Assembly (NCBI RefSeq): GCF_000341285.1
Contig: NW_005178458.1
Location: forward strand, 1-64,000
DNA: 64,000 nucleotides
Reading direction: 5' to 3'
Source of the DNA: Galdieria sulphuraria
Taxonomy: Eukaryota > Rhodophyta > Bangiophyceae > Galdieriales > Galdieriaceae
Positions 39,377-48,938 of this stretch are shown here, piece by piece (the first letter of the stretch is position 1; each line of letters begins with the position of its first letter). Below the pieces are notes generated by a model. It made no database searches, was not told where the DNA came from, and was given only the letters and a program-made list of their open reading frames with translations. Made by a program: the position numbers and the translations under genes.

Positions 39377-41989
39377 ATGAATATTCAGGTGGATAATGAA
39401 GACGAAGATTCCTCTAAAACTCCTGAGTATTTCTTACCTGCAGGACTGACTGACGACGAGACAGGTAGTGACTCGGAGGCGTGTGTAGCTCCAGAGTCAC
39501 GAGAACAGCAGCCATATTCTCGTTTCGACAAGCAAAATCCTAAAGACACCAATAAAAATAATGGAGCTTTCTATAACGTGAGGTCGGAGCCTTCGCCTGA
39601 AGAACTGTCACCAGGTGGCAGTTACTCTTCTTCAACTGGAAGAACGGTTGTAAATACCCCTGTTACTGGAGGACTTTTTCATAGGACTCTCTCTAGTTAT
39701 CAGTCAGAAGCTTTAAGTCCTCCTTTGTTTTCTTTGGAAGAGGAGTGGAAACACGGTTTTTCCAGTAATCCTAGTGCTTCTTCGTTTTCTGCTTGTGGAC
39801 TAAACTATCCTCAGACTACGGAGGCTTTTACTACAACATCTCCTTCAGTTGCTGCGGGTTCAACTCAATCAAGTGTAGGTTTGCAAAGTCAGTCACCTAC
39901 TCAGTCTTTCTATGGACCCAACTCAAGGACTGAGCCCCAGTTTTCCTCTGTACCTGTTCAACAGCCTTATTTTAACTCTATAATATCCTCTTCGTATTCA
40001 CCTCCTGTCACTAGACAACCTTCAGAAGCCGTCATTGGAAGTGCCTTTCTTATTCCAGATGATTCTTCAACTTCCTCGTTTACTTCCTATGTAGATGCTT
40101 CAGTGTTTCCATTCCCTGGAGAAAGAGAGCTTTCTTCGAGTCAACATTCGTCTAGTTGGAATCGAAGATCGACTGGTATGAAAAAAATGTGTAGGTACTT
40201 TCCTAACTGCCCACATGGAGATTCTTGCAAATTTTATCATCCGTCCGGAGTTAGTCCCACATATGCCATGACAAGTGAGGTCAATCTAAGCCATCCTGGG
40301 CGACCTCGCACCGGAAGTTGGGCTGGCTTATGGTCTTCTAACGCTGCAATGGAGTGGATGCATGCAGTTATTCAAAGACATAATTTCTTTAGTTTTGCTC
40401 ATCGTCATAAGAATTCTTCCAATGCTGTTGTTACAAATGATTCTATCGTTTGTGGGGACCGCATGGAAGATACAAGTAAGGAACATCGATCAACCATAGG
40501 AAGTATTTTCCATCCTGGTTTTATAGTCGGCAATCGACATAGAAATGCAACGAAAAATGAAGCTACTAGTAAGAATGCAGAGAAGCAAATGAAGAAAAAC
40601 GCAAAGAAAAGTAAAAAGGACAAGGCTTCAACGAGTTCACTTGGAAGAGAAAGCAGCTCAACTTCACAGCCAACCAGTTTAAATACTAATCAGTCTTTGT
40701 CGTCTTCTGGAAAACAAACATCTTTTTCGGGAAATGGTTTTTCAGAAAACTCAAATACTCGTTCCACTAGTTCTGCTGCTCTAAGTGGAACGACAGAAGA
40801 TGGAAGTGAACAGCCTCGCAAGTTAACAAGAGCTGAAAAGAGAAGGTTGAGAGCCATTCGTTTTTATGAAAATAAGAGACGTGTGGCAGAGGAAGCAAAA
40901 CAGAAGCAAAGACTGATGGAAGAACAAACCACAGCGGAGTCAAAGACTGATGAAAAGATATATCATGCACAAGAAGATAAAACTAGAGAGACTGTTAGCT
41001 CTCATGAACTCACGGAGAAGGTCTGTTCAAAGAAAGAAACTTTTACGCAAAATGTAATTGGTGCAAATGTCGTACAAAATCAGGAATTGGATTCTAATTC
41101 AGTCTTCAATAATATTGAAGAAGAAGAAACCGACATTTTCTATGATGCTCCTTCAGGTGATATGGCCCTTTTGCAAGTTTCTTTAGGTAACAAGGAGAAC
41201 ACCGAGGATAATGAAGAGAAAGAAAGTTTTGAACAACAGTTGCCGAAGCCCGATATTGCTTCTTATACTGATGGAACGATGGTTTCGATAGGAGAGAACA
41301 ACGGAAAGTGTCAGAACAATGTTTTTGTTTCCGACTCAACTGAAAGTGACGAAGGGAAATGGCGAGAACCATTTTCGTCTTTAGAGTTTGCGAAATCATC
41401 TCACAGTATTCCGTGTAAAGAACAACTTGTTTATTGGGATACAGTATTTGTTGGGGGTGACTTGCACAGTTCGTTTGCGAGCAATAGTTTCGTTCAGAAT
41501 TTGTTGGTTTCCTCTTGTAGATTTGAAAGTGGCTCGACCTTGTTATGTTTCTTCGTTTTGTATATGTTTCCGATTTTTTCAGCCTTACTTACATATCTTC
41601 TTCCTCGTCCATTATCCGTGAACAGCTTATGGTTCTTGTTATTGATGGCTCACTTTTGGAGTTGGCAGCATGCAGATAATCGATGGAAAAGGATGTTTTC
41701 GCGTTTTTTTATACCGCTTTACTTTCTAGCCTTTGGATTTTCTCACTTGACTGTTGTAGATCGACTAACCTCTATGGAAAGAACTCTTTTGGCATATTTG
41801 CTATGTGTCGTTCGTAATGGATATATATTGACAAAAGAAGTTTTTCTTGTGTTATGTATGCAATTTATTTTGTTGGAGTTGATAGAAAGTGAACCTTTGT
41901 GGCTCCAAATAGTGCATTTTGTAGTTGCTATTAGCTATGTGAATTATTTGCACAGTTCGTCAAGATTGCCTATCGGTTCACATTTGTGA
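39377..41989 (+). CDS. CCCH zinc-finger protein with C-terminal membrane segments
   Basis: Single exon, 870 aa from the first ATG. Residues 1-265 are Ser/Thr/Pro/Gln rich and probably disordered. One CCCH finger follows (CRYFPNCPHGDSCKFYH, about 272-288; C-x5-C-x5-C-x3-H), of the RNA-binding type. A Lys/Ser-rich region and a short basic coiled coil (RAEKRRLRAIRFYENKRR) precede an acidic stretch. The last 160 residues contain about four hydrophobic segments (LLCFFVLYMFPIFSALLTYL, SLWFLLLMAHFWSW, FFIPLYFLAFGFSHL, LVLCMQFILLELI). RNA-binding finger and polytopic tail in one open frame is unusual; it could tether mRNA or RNA-processing factors to the ER or another membrane (inference). Confidence 0.75.
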   Translation: MNIQVDNEDEDSSKTPEYFLPAGLTDDETGSDSEACVAPESREQQPYSRFDKQNPKDTNKNNGAFYNVRSEPSPEELSPGGSYSSSTGRTVVNTPVTGGLFHRTLSSYQSEALSPPLFSLEEEWKHGFSSNPSASSFSACGLNYPQTTEAFTTTSPSVAAGSTQSSVGLQSQSPTQSFYGPNSRTEPQFSSVPVQQPYFNSIISSSYSPPVTRQPSEAVIGSAFLIPDDSSTSSFTSYVDASVFPFPGERELSSSQHSSSWNRRSTGMKKMCRYFPNCPHGDSCKFYHPSGVSPTYAMTSEVNLSHPGRPRTGSWAGLWSSNAAMEWMHAVIQRHNFFSFAHRHKNSSNAVVTNDSIVCGDRMEDTSKEHRSTIGSIFHPGFIVGNRHRNATKNEATSKNAEKQMKKNAKKSKKDKASTSSLGRESSSTSQPTSLNTNQSLSSSGKQTSFSGNGFSENSNTRSTSSAALSGTTEDGSEQPRKLTRAEKRRLRAIRFYENKRRVAEEAKQKQRLMEEQTTAESKTDEKIYHAQEDKTRETVSSHELTEKVCSKKETFTQNVIGANVVQNQELDSNSVFNNIEEEETDIFYDAPSGDMALLQVSLGNKENTEDNEEKESFEQQLPKPDIASYTDGTMVSIGENNGKCQNNVFVSDSTESDEGKWREPFSSLEFAKSSHSIPCKEQLVYWDTVFVGGDLHSSFASNSFVQNLLVSSCRFESGSTLLCFFVLYMFPIFSALLTYLLPRPLSVNSLWFLLLMAHFWSWQHADNRWKRMFSRFFIPLYFLAFGFSHLTVVDRLTSMERTLLAYLLCVVRNGYILTKEVFLVLCMQFILLELIESEPLWLQIVHFVVAISYVNYLHSSSRLPIGSHL

Positions 41990-42088
41990 AATAGATTGCT
42001 CTTTTAGGAGGGGTTGGTATTGTCTTGGCAGCTTTCTTGTGTTGCCGAGCGTTTAAAAATATTCTAAAAATTTAATAGAACATTAAAT

Positions 42089-42689
42089 ATGTCTTTTCTA
42101 TTTGAGCTTTTAAGAGAAATTCGTTGGAGAGGACTATGGGGTACTTTTCAAGCTGCCAAAATGAACAGACTTGGAACTATGAAGTATTTTGTGGGAGAGG
42201 ACGAGTTTCACAACCGATACTTTCAAAAAGTAAACGACGTTATGTTGAAGGATCGATGGGTGGAATATGCCTCGAAGGATTTCACTCCTGATCCATATTC
42301 TTTACCACCAGAATGGTATTTTTCATATCTGTTTTGTTTTGACAACGATAATTTTCTAATTTTCTAGGCATGCCTGGCTGCATCACAGTATAGATGAGCC
42401 ACCTACAAGAACGCCTTTTCAAAGACCCATTTATCAAGGACAGATCGTCGCAAACCGCACCGGCACAACGGTATGTTAGTCTTATTTTCCCTTTGAAGCT
42501 CACCACGTTCTACAGGATGCTTACTTTCCGAAAAACAATCCACTCAGTAAGAATTTTAAAGGGTTGGCAAAAGACAAATTGGAGCAATGGAACGGCAACG
42601 TGAGTACCACTAGCGTTGTGAACCGTGTATCAAGAAGTTTCCGAAACAACGAAACTAAGGAAGAGAGAGACGTTCTTGACTTGAAGTAG
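42089..42689 (+). CDS. NDUFA12: NADH dehydrogenase (ubiquinone) 1 alpha subcomplex subunit 12
   Basis: Three exons: 42089-42315, 42368-42470, 42516-42689; 167 aa. The reading LREIRWRGLWGTFQAAK...GTMKYFVGEDEFHNRYF...RWVEYASKDFTPDPYSLPPEW joins HAWLHHSIDEPPT, which follows the NDUFA12/B17.2 pattern (VGxDxxGNxYYE, RWVEY, PPEWHxWLH, D-PPT). It is an accessory subunit of mitochondrial respiratory complex I. The tail is longer than in animals and basic. Introns are 52 and 45 nt. Confidence 0.9.
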
Positions 42690-42850
42690 ACAGAATCTAT
42701 TTCGTCCAAAACATTTTTTCAAGTTTCTAATATAAATGTTCTTTTTGCTAACTTTATTTCTTGACTTCCATTGAAGTAGATTATATTTTTGAACCCTTTG
42801 TCATAATCTTTTGCTATGAATCGATATGTTTTGGTAGGAATTTGCAGAAA

Positions 42851-43057
42851 TCATTCTACTGATGGAACTAGGAGAATAATGTTGAGTTGGCTTTCTTTCC
42901 TTATTTTGCGAAATGAGGCAGTGGCCTGCATGACGAGTCGTGCAACTTTTGAAATATGCACTTCTTCAATGCTCCCGAACAAATATTTTAGCACAGGCCA
43001 CGTTTTATACTCTTTCTGATCTTTTCTAGCATAAAGTTGGTCTTCAAAAAAGTACAT
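42851..43057 (-). CDS. small hypothetical ORF
   Basis: 68 codons from an ATG, in the 420-bp space between NDUFA12 and the photolyase/RUS gene. It reads LYARKDQKEYKTWPVLKYLF and SKVARLVMQATASFRKIRK, a reasonable composition for a small basic protein, but no family is recognised. The opposite strand is open over the same stretch (42816-43019), so chance is a real possibility. Confidence 0.25.
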   Translation of the reverse strand: MYFFEDQLYARKDQKEYKTWPVLKYLFGSIEEVHISKVARLVMQATASFRKIRKESQLNIILLVPSVE

Positions 43058-43110
43058 TTATTGTCGTAGTTTCTTCCATCAACTAAGCAGTTGTTCTTAT
43101 CATAGTTATA

Positions 43111-45660
43111 CTACCAAACTGCTCGCCTTTTCACAGGACTGTATAGCAAACGATCAGCATTCCAACCTTCTTTATGGAGCTGACTAATAAAATGTTGATA
43201 GTAGTCTTTGCATTTCGTATATGAACAATTGATAGCCTCTAGCTTCTCCTCTAAGCGTTCTTTATCTGGACTGGATGAGCTACTCTTCTTAACTCGATTC
43301 AATTGTCGACTAGAACGAAGACTTTCCTTGTTAACTTCAGGTACCTGATCATCAGGTGGTATTTGCGAAGAGCTCCACCAGCAGTCGTTTTCCATCCGTG
43401 ACACGAAAGAGTGTAAAAACGGAATTCTCTTTGATGAATTCCAAGTCAGTCGCTTCCTTTGCCGCAATTCCTCCTTTAAAAATCCTAAAGTCAGTAGTGC
43501 TCGTAGAATATCGCCATTTCGAGCGTGTTCTCTTAATACGATTCGGTACTGACCGTTCCAACCTCGAGTCACCATAAACTGCTCTCCTTTGAAGATCTTT
43601 ATCAAACTATTAAGTTCTTGTGGACAGGAAACTGCATCTGACAATGATGCAAACATCGAACGAACATCATAACGAGGTCCTAAGAATATATTCTCTCTTT
43701 GACTCACTTCATCAGGTCTGGGAACGTATCCTCTTCGAACAAAATAATCTACAATCATACTAGAACGTTCATAATTTAATGTTCGGAACTGAACAGCTCT
43801 CAATTCCTTATAAAAAGCATAAATATCCAAAACAGATAAGAAACTGTAGGCCGTCAAAACATTTGGGCGACTGGTTCCGATCAACTTACTTAGTTGGATT
43901 CCTAATGCCATTCCCAATAAATCTGCAACCACAATCTGAGCTTCGCCCTTAGCTGTAATATCTGCGATGTTCTCACTTCTTCCTGCAAAATTCTTATACA
44001 TTGCATTTCTAGTTGCCGAAGCAGTCAACATTGAAATTTGTTTCATAGAATTTGCCAATGTTGCAAATAACAGAAATGAAGCAGGAAATATTTGAGTAAC
44101 TATTTCTAAGCCATTACCCAGAGCGTACAATAAAGCAGAACGAAAACGCCATCGCTTCGGATCCGCATCAAAGTCACGACCCATTTGGCTAGCCCAAACC
44201 ATTTTGCCAAGTCTTCCTAAACCATCTTTTAGTACCCAAGAAGTTGCAGCTGCACGACCTATGCGGCCAGCTTTAATTCCTAAAGCCAATAATAGTGCTT
44301 GAGTTCCAAAAACTCCAACTGTGGAACTAACGAGTCTCTGAAATACTCTCCACATTGTGAATGAATAATAATCTTGACTAACACCTTCTGGAAAGAATGA
44401 CTGTCTTAGAAACTCTATTCTTTTTGTCAACCAAGTCTTCCAACTTGTACTCCAATCAAGACCTTCCTCATCATGACTTGCGAGCTTGAAGCGGGCACTA
44501 CTCTCGTCCCATTCTAAGGATCTTCTCTTGGAACCTTCAACGTCATATGCCATTGCAGGAATCATATTAGAAGAAGCGTTTGCGTTATGAATGTTGCCAG
44601 CATGACTAAATAATATGATGGATAACATACCAACCGAAGCAGAAGTACCTCTCAGCCACGTCATCTTAGTTAGATAGTTTGCATTCACATGCTTCCTTAA
44701 TTCAAAATAAATTCGGATCTTCGAAACGACTCCCAACAGGAGCTCCTTTTGTAACCACTTGCAAAGATGCAAAAATATAGAATGAAAGCAGTCAAAGTCT
44801 TCACAACTTAAAAGTTTCAATAGCCTGTCTAATTTACGACGGGCAAAAGTTTCACTAATAGAATGGCTTCTGTTTTTAGAAGAAGTTGTACTTCTATAAA
44901 TATCGTTAAATACAGGCATCCATTTGGAGCAGGCATTTGGAGTTTTTGGCAGAGTAGGTGGACAAGACATAGGCTTATCACGACTTAAACTGCAGTGGTT
45001 CACGACTCTATCGTTATCTGATACTAGTTGCAAGCTTGCTCCTGAGAATGCAAAAGTATCCATAACTCGTTTTTGCAGAAAAAGATTCAACTGAAAATCA
45101 GTGCAAGTTTCACTACAAGGTGTCATATATACTTTAGTAGCACCGGTTTCCAAAACAATCGATCGCAGTCTTGCACAGTCACCATTCTCGATTACTAACA
45201 GGTCGCTTCCACGCCGTCTGAGTGAAGCTTGAAGATCCAAGACAACTGAAAGTAGTTGAGGTGACTGGTTGACTTGGAAAGGGACGATAAGTACAGGTAA
45301 TAAATATTTGTTTGGGGAGACTTCTTCAACTGCTTCAATCAACGCTGGGTGATCGTCTAGACGGAACAGGTCTCGAAACCACAAAATAATAGTGTCTGAA
45401 CGATTTTTTTCTAAAACATAACCTTTCTCTAGTTTATGGTCTCTGAAGAAATTAATATCAAGTCGTGACTGTTTATCGCACCACCGTATGGCGGATACGG
45501 CGCCAGAACCTTTTCTCTCGTCACTGTCAGAAGTTTTTGAAAAAAATCTTACATTCTTCCGAACACAAGAGACTCTTTGACACCGAGTAGTGCGGTCTCC
45601 CTTGTCAAGCTTCGTAAGTTTCTTTCGAGAAACGATAATATGAGGTTGTGGCAAATACAT
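43111..45660 (-). CDS. photolyase-type N-terminal domain fused to RUS (DUF647) protein
   Basis: Single exon, 849 aa. Residues 1-85 are basic and Ser/Lys rich, possibly a plastid transit peptide. Residues 89-220 match the alpha/beta antenna (PHR N-terminal) domain of photolyase/cryptochrome: IILWFRDLFRLDDHPALIEA, then LPVLIVPF and LDLQASLRRRGSDLLVI. The FAD-binding helical domain does not follow. Instead residues 410-660 form a RUS domain (WRVFQRLVSSTVGVFGTQALLLALGI, WVLKDGLGRLGKMVWA, RRWRF-type block, NMADITAKGEAQ-like ENIADITAKGEAQ). RUS proteins act in UV-B responses and vitamin B6/auxin-related processes in plants. The fusion has one uninterrupted frame, so a misjoined prediction is unlikely. 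Start is 31 bp from the divergent acetyltransferase. Confidence 0.85.
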   Translation of the reverse strand: MYLPQPHIIVSRKKLTKLDKGDRTTRCQRVSCVRKNVRFFSKTSDSDERKGSGAVSAIRWCDKQSRLDINFFRDHKLEKGYVLEKNRSDTIILWFRDLFRLDDHPALIEAVEEVSPNKYLLPVLIVPFQVNQSPQLLSVVLDLQASLRRRGSDLLVIENGDCARLRSIVLETGATKVYMTPCSETCTDFQLNLFLQKRVMDTFAFSGASLQLVSDNDRVVNHCSLSRDKPMSCPPTLPKTPNACSKWMPVFNDIYRSTTSSKNRSHSISETFARRKLDRLLKLLSCEDFDCFHSIFLHLCKWLQKELLLGVVSKIRIYFELRKHVNANYLTKMTWLRGTSASVGMLSIILFSHAGNIHNANASSNMIPAMAYDVEGSKRRSLEWDESSARFKLASHDEEGLDWSTSWKTWLTKRIEFLRQSFFPEGVSQDYYSFTMWRVFQRLVSSTVGVFGTQALLLALGIKAGRIGRAAATSWVLKDGLGRLGKMVWASQMGRDFDADPKRWRFRSALLYALGNGLEIVTQIFPASFLLFATLANSMKQISMLTASATRNAMYKNFAGRSENIADITAKGEAQIVVADLLGMALGIQLSKLIGTSRPNVLTAYSFLSVLDIYAFYKELRAVQFRTLNYERSSMIVDYFVRRGYVPRPDEVSQRENIFLGPRYDVRSMFASLSDAVSCPQELNSLIKIFKGEQFMVTRGWNGQYRIVLREHARNGDILRALLTLGFLKEELRQRKRLTWNSSKRIPFLHSFVSRMENDCWWSSSQIPPDDQVPEVNKESLRSSRQLNRVKKSSSSSPDKERLEEKLEAINCSYTKCKDYYQHFISQLHKEGWNADRLLYSPVKRRAVW

Positions 45661-45691
45661 TTACCCAATTCCTGGCGTCAGAGTCCAAACA

Positions 45692-46320
45692 ATGTCAAAG
45701 AGCCAATATCGACTGAGAAGTGCTGAAAGGAGTGACGTTGAGAATATTTTATTTATGATAAAGCAACTGGCAGAATATGAAAAGGAACCTCACTCTGTGG
45801 AGATAACGGAGCGGGACCTTGAAAGAGATGGATTCGAAACACAACCTCCTTTGTTTCACGTGGTTCTCGCAGAAGTTTTGGTATGTAACTTGTTCTAGTT
45901 GTGTGTCAACTTTAGTGAAGCTAGCTTAGGAACAGAACGGTTGGAAATGTGTAGGTTTTGCTTTGTGGTTTTATGTTTATTCTACGGTAAGTTTATTCAT
46001 TTTCAGTTGCTGGTGGTGGTTCATTTTCCTCTGATATGAAGTGGCAAGGAAAAGCGCTACATTTAGAAGATCTTTTTGTGCTACCGCAATATCGCAACAG
46101 AGGAATTGGCAAAGCGTTGCTAAGACGTTGCGCACAGGTTGCTCTAAGTGAAAAGTGCAAAAGGTATCAGTGGAACGTGTTAACTTGGAATACTCCGAGT
46201 ATAGATTTTTATGAAGCCGTTGGGGCCAAGGCTATGAAGGAGTGGATGCTTATGAGAATGGATAAGTATTCCATGGAAAGATTTATAGAGTCATCAACAG
46301 ACTCCGTCTCGAAACAATAA
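45692..46320 (+). CDS. GNAT N-acetyltransferase, SSAT (diamine acetyltransferase)-like
   Basis: Three exons: 45692-45880, 45930-45986, 46042-46320; 174 aa, the usual SSAT length (about 171). Joins give LAEVLEQNGWKCVGFALWFYVYST, then WQGKALHLEDLFVLPQYRNRGIGKALL. Motif A (R-x-x-G-x-G/A) is RNRGIGK. LHLEDLFV and NTPSIDFYEAVGA are SSAT hallmarks. The acceptor at 46040-46041 was chosen over the upstream TTTCAG because it gives a 55-nt intron and the family's YSTW reading. Substrate could be a polyamine, or thialysine as for SSAT2; the APC permease at 6481 is of the polyamine-uptake type (possible functional link, inference only). Confidence 0.85.
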
Positions 46321-46718
46321 ACAGTGGAAGATATCGAAAGAGGATATTTTAGGACTCGTTCTTTCCTTGCAAGTCTGCACAGGTTGACTATTGAAGAAGA
46401 GTTTTAGAAATATCTCTATAAATTCGTAAAAAAGTTGTGACCCGTTCTTGCTAAAGATGTGAAGGAAAGTTCACTGTTTCCGTCAAGAAATAGGGTCTGC
46501 GTATCATTCGTAAAGGTTGTAAGTACTCAAGTTATTCTTGACAACTTATTGAAAACAAATCATGAAATTTGGATATTCTATGTTGACTTTCTAAGAACAC
46601 AATACATCTCACTATACTTATTTAACTGATACAAACAACCATCAATAATCATGGATAAGTTTCAATTACCAAACTAACTTGACTAAAAAGTCTTAAACAT
46701 ATTCCAAGTTCACAAAAT
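46321..46718. other. intergenic between convergent genes, 398 bp
   Basis: Holds the 3' ends of the acetyltransferase and epsin genes. Nothing else seen. Confidence 0.4.
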
Positions 46719-48236
46719 CTATTCAGCATTGCTCTGATTAGGAGCTTTCGCAGAATCTTTCATATGATTTGCCTGTCCAAGCTTCGTGCTCATAAAATCA
46801 TTCACTAAACTACCAAATGGATCCAAACTAGCACTGGCGGCAGTTACGGTGGTCTTGGAATCTGAGTTGATATTATTTGTACGACTCGATGTCAAATTTT
46901 CACTTCCGTACATCGGCTTCTTGTTCGAAAGTCCTTTCATAGTTGAAAATCCTTGCTCCCATGACTCAGCAGATACTAGCCTTTCATTTGTGTCTATACG
47001 AGTATTTTCATTTTGTAAAGTACTTGGCAGAGTTTCAAAACCAGTCAAGCCGGTTCTAGACTTGGACTCATCAACCTTGGCGAAGCCACTTACTCTTCCT
47101 TGCGAGGAAGCAAACGAACTAGTGTTAGAGCGACCGGTTGTTGGACTGCCTGAAGCACTTTCTAACAACCAGTCCATAGGCGATTTCTTCTTGTCTGTTG
47201 AAGAAGAATGAGTTTCATGAAGCCTGGGATTGAACTCAGAATCCCAGTTAATCATTTCATCAGAGTCTACGGCTCTTTCCTTTGAAGTCTTCGAAACCGG
47301 CTCATTCTCGTCCCAACTGATTAAATCGCTTACATCGGACTGTGGTTCTTTCGTCTTTCTGGCGGGAGAAACAACGTTTGCCGCACGGCTTTGGGTTTCA
47401 CTGGATGTATTGCTACCAGGTCCTAGTCTCACTGCACCAGGAAGGGTTGAGGATCTTGAATGAACATGTTCCGCATTCGAAAGCTCGTACGTGAATGGTT
47501 CACGTCCCGTACCCTCTTCTTCTGACACAGAAGCTCTCCATTCATACTCGCTCCGAGCAGCTACTGGTTCTTTTGCTGCTTCAAAATATTCATAAGTGTT
47601 ATTATACCTTCCTCCGGCTGCAACTTCCGAGCCTGCTACATAATCCCTGTTATATCCAGTGTACAAATCGTTCGAACTTATACCGCCAAAACGGCTTGCT
47701 CCCCCAGAGTTTGCAACCTTCAAGTAAAGTTCCTTGCTCTTCTGTCTTTCTTCTTGTAACACCCTTTCATCAGATACCAAGTCAATCACTTGCTTGGCTT
47801 TAATTCGAACGTTTGCACCTTCGTCCTTATGGGTTACAGGGTCAATATATCGGAAATCTTGTAGAGACCGAATGTGATACAAAGCGTCTTGAACTTCGTC
47901 CATGACTCTTGAGGAACCGTGCATCAACAAATATCTCAATAGCTCCAGAGCCTTGTATACATGTCTCCAGTTTCTTCCGTGGTCGTTGAGACGTTGCCAT
48001 ACTATTGCCATGATAAGTGGGTATTCCTCGTTGTTGAACGTCGACTGTGATATTTCAAACAAGTCTGAGGTGCTTGCTCCCCAACTCTTGTTGGACGTTG
48101 CAGCTCTTACCTTATTTTCAACGTCTGTCATGCAAAAATCTTTAAGTTTAGATGCAGCTTCTCCCCTAACTTTGAGAGCGTGTCTCTTCAGGTTATTCCA
48201 GTCTACGTTTTTCAAACGTTGTGACAAGTTATCCAT
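46719..48236 (-). CDS. epsin-like ENTH-domain protein
   Basis: Single exon, 505 aa. The ENTH domain (about 15-160) reads VENKVRAATSNKSWGASTSDLFEISQ...YPLIMAIVWQRLNDHGRNWRHVYKALELLRYLLMHGS...DFRYIDPVTHKDEGANVRIKAKQVIDLVSD, all standard epsin text. The remaining 340 residues are disordered with a DPF motif (SLDPFGSL, AP-2 appendage binding type) and repeated acidic-Trp elements (LISWDENE, MINWDSEF, SPMDWLLE) that may bind clathrin or adaptors. Role: membrane curvature and cargo/clathrin adaptor at endocytic or TGN membranes, binding phosphoinositides. Confidence 0.92.
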   Translation of the reverse strand: MDNLSQRLKNVDWNNLKRHALKVRGEAASKLKDFCMTDVENKVRAATSNKSWGASTSDLFEISQSTFNNEEYPLIMAIVWQRLNDHGRNWRHVYKALELLRYLLMHGSSRVMDEVQDALYHIRSLQDFRYIDPVTHKDEGANVRIKAKQVIDLVSDERVLQEERQKSKELYLKVANSGGASRFGGISSNDLYTGYNRDYVAGSEVAAGGRYNNTYEYFEAAKEPVAARSEYEWRASVSEEEGTGREPFTYELSNAEHVHSRSSTLPGAVRLGPGSNTSSETQSRAANVVSPARKTKEPQSDVSDLISWDENEPVSKTSKERAVDSDEMINWDSEFNPRLHETHSSSTDKKKSPMDWLLESASGSPTTGRSNTSSFASSQGRVSGFAKVDESKSRTGLTGFETLPSTLQNENTRIDTNERLVSAESWEQGFSTMKGLSNKKPMYGSENLTSSRTNNINSDSKTTVTAASASLDPFGSLVNDFMSTKLGQANHMKDSAKAPNQSNAE

Positions 48237-48938
48237 AACTAAGTCAAGTTCTCATACAACAGCTAATCTACGGTTTCCACTGCCCAATGTCAAACAAGCA
48301 TTTCTTGGCAAACAACCAACTTGTAATGGAAGCTTGTTTAAGCGCAACTGTTTCTTTTGTAGTAAAGTTTCGGTGTATTTCTAAGCACGTCAATTTTACA
48401 GGTGAACTAACTGAAGAAAACAATTAAGTTGTCTGTTTGGTTCTTGGCATGCCATAGTGTTCTTTGGCTACAAATGAATCAAGTAAAGTTTTGATTACTT
48501 GTTTATAAAGCCAGAGTTAATTTCATAAATCGTTGTTGAAACTGGATATGTCAATTGTTTGAGAACACAGCAACTACGAAAAAAAGTTACAAGTATATAA
48601 CTACGATTGCTAAACCTATACTTGTTCCCTCCTCATGATGATGATATTTGACTTGGCCATAGCTGCTAAACTAACCTATGAAATGACATGAATATGAAAG
48701 AGATAGAATGAAACCTTAATAGGCAAATTTAAGGTTAAGGTTCTCTTGATAATATGACATTGTATCTTGCATAGAATTTCGGCATTCAAAGTCTATTATT
48801 TTTAGGAGCAGACTTTTCTCAGGACAAAGCATTATCTGATAGTAGTGACAGTGGTTGCTGAACGATACTAACAAACTATTAGATGGTTACTCAGAATTTC
48901 AACAGGTACACTAAGGTGACCTCCTCAAGACAAGTTTC
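48237..48938. other. intergenic, 702 bp
   Basis: Epsin promoter side and 3' end of the downstream bZIP gene (both minus strand). No ORF or RNA gene supported. Confidence 0.4.

Noticed and set aside
45987-46006. 20-nt GTAAGT...CAG intron in the acetyltransferase
   Set aside because: Too short and out of phase; the 55-nt intron ending at 46041 gives the family motif YSTWQGK...LHLEDL.
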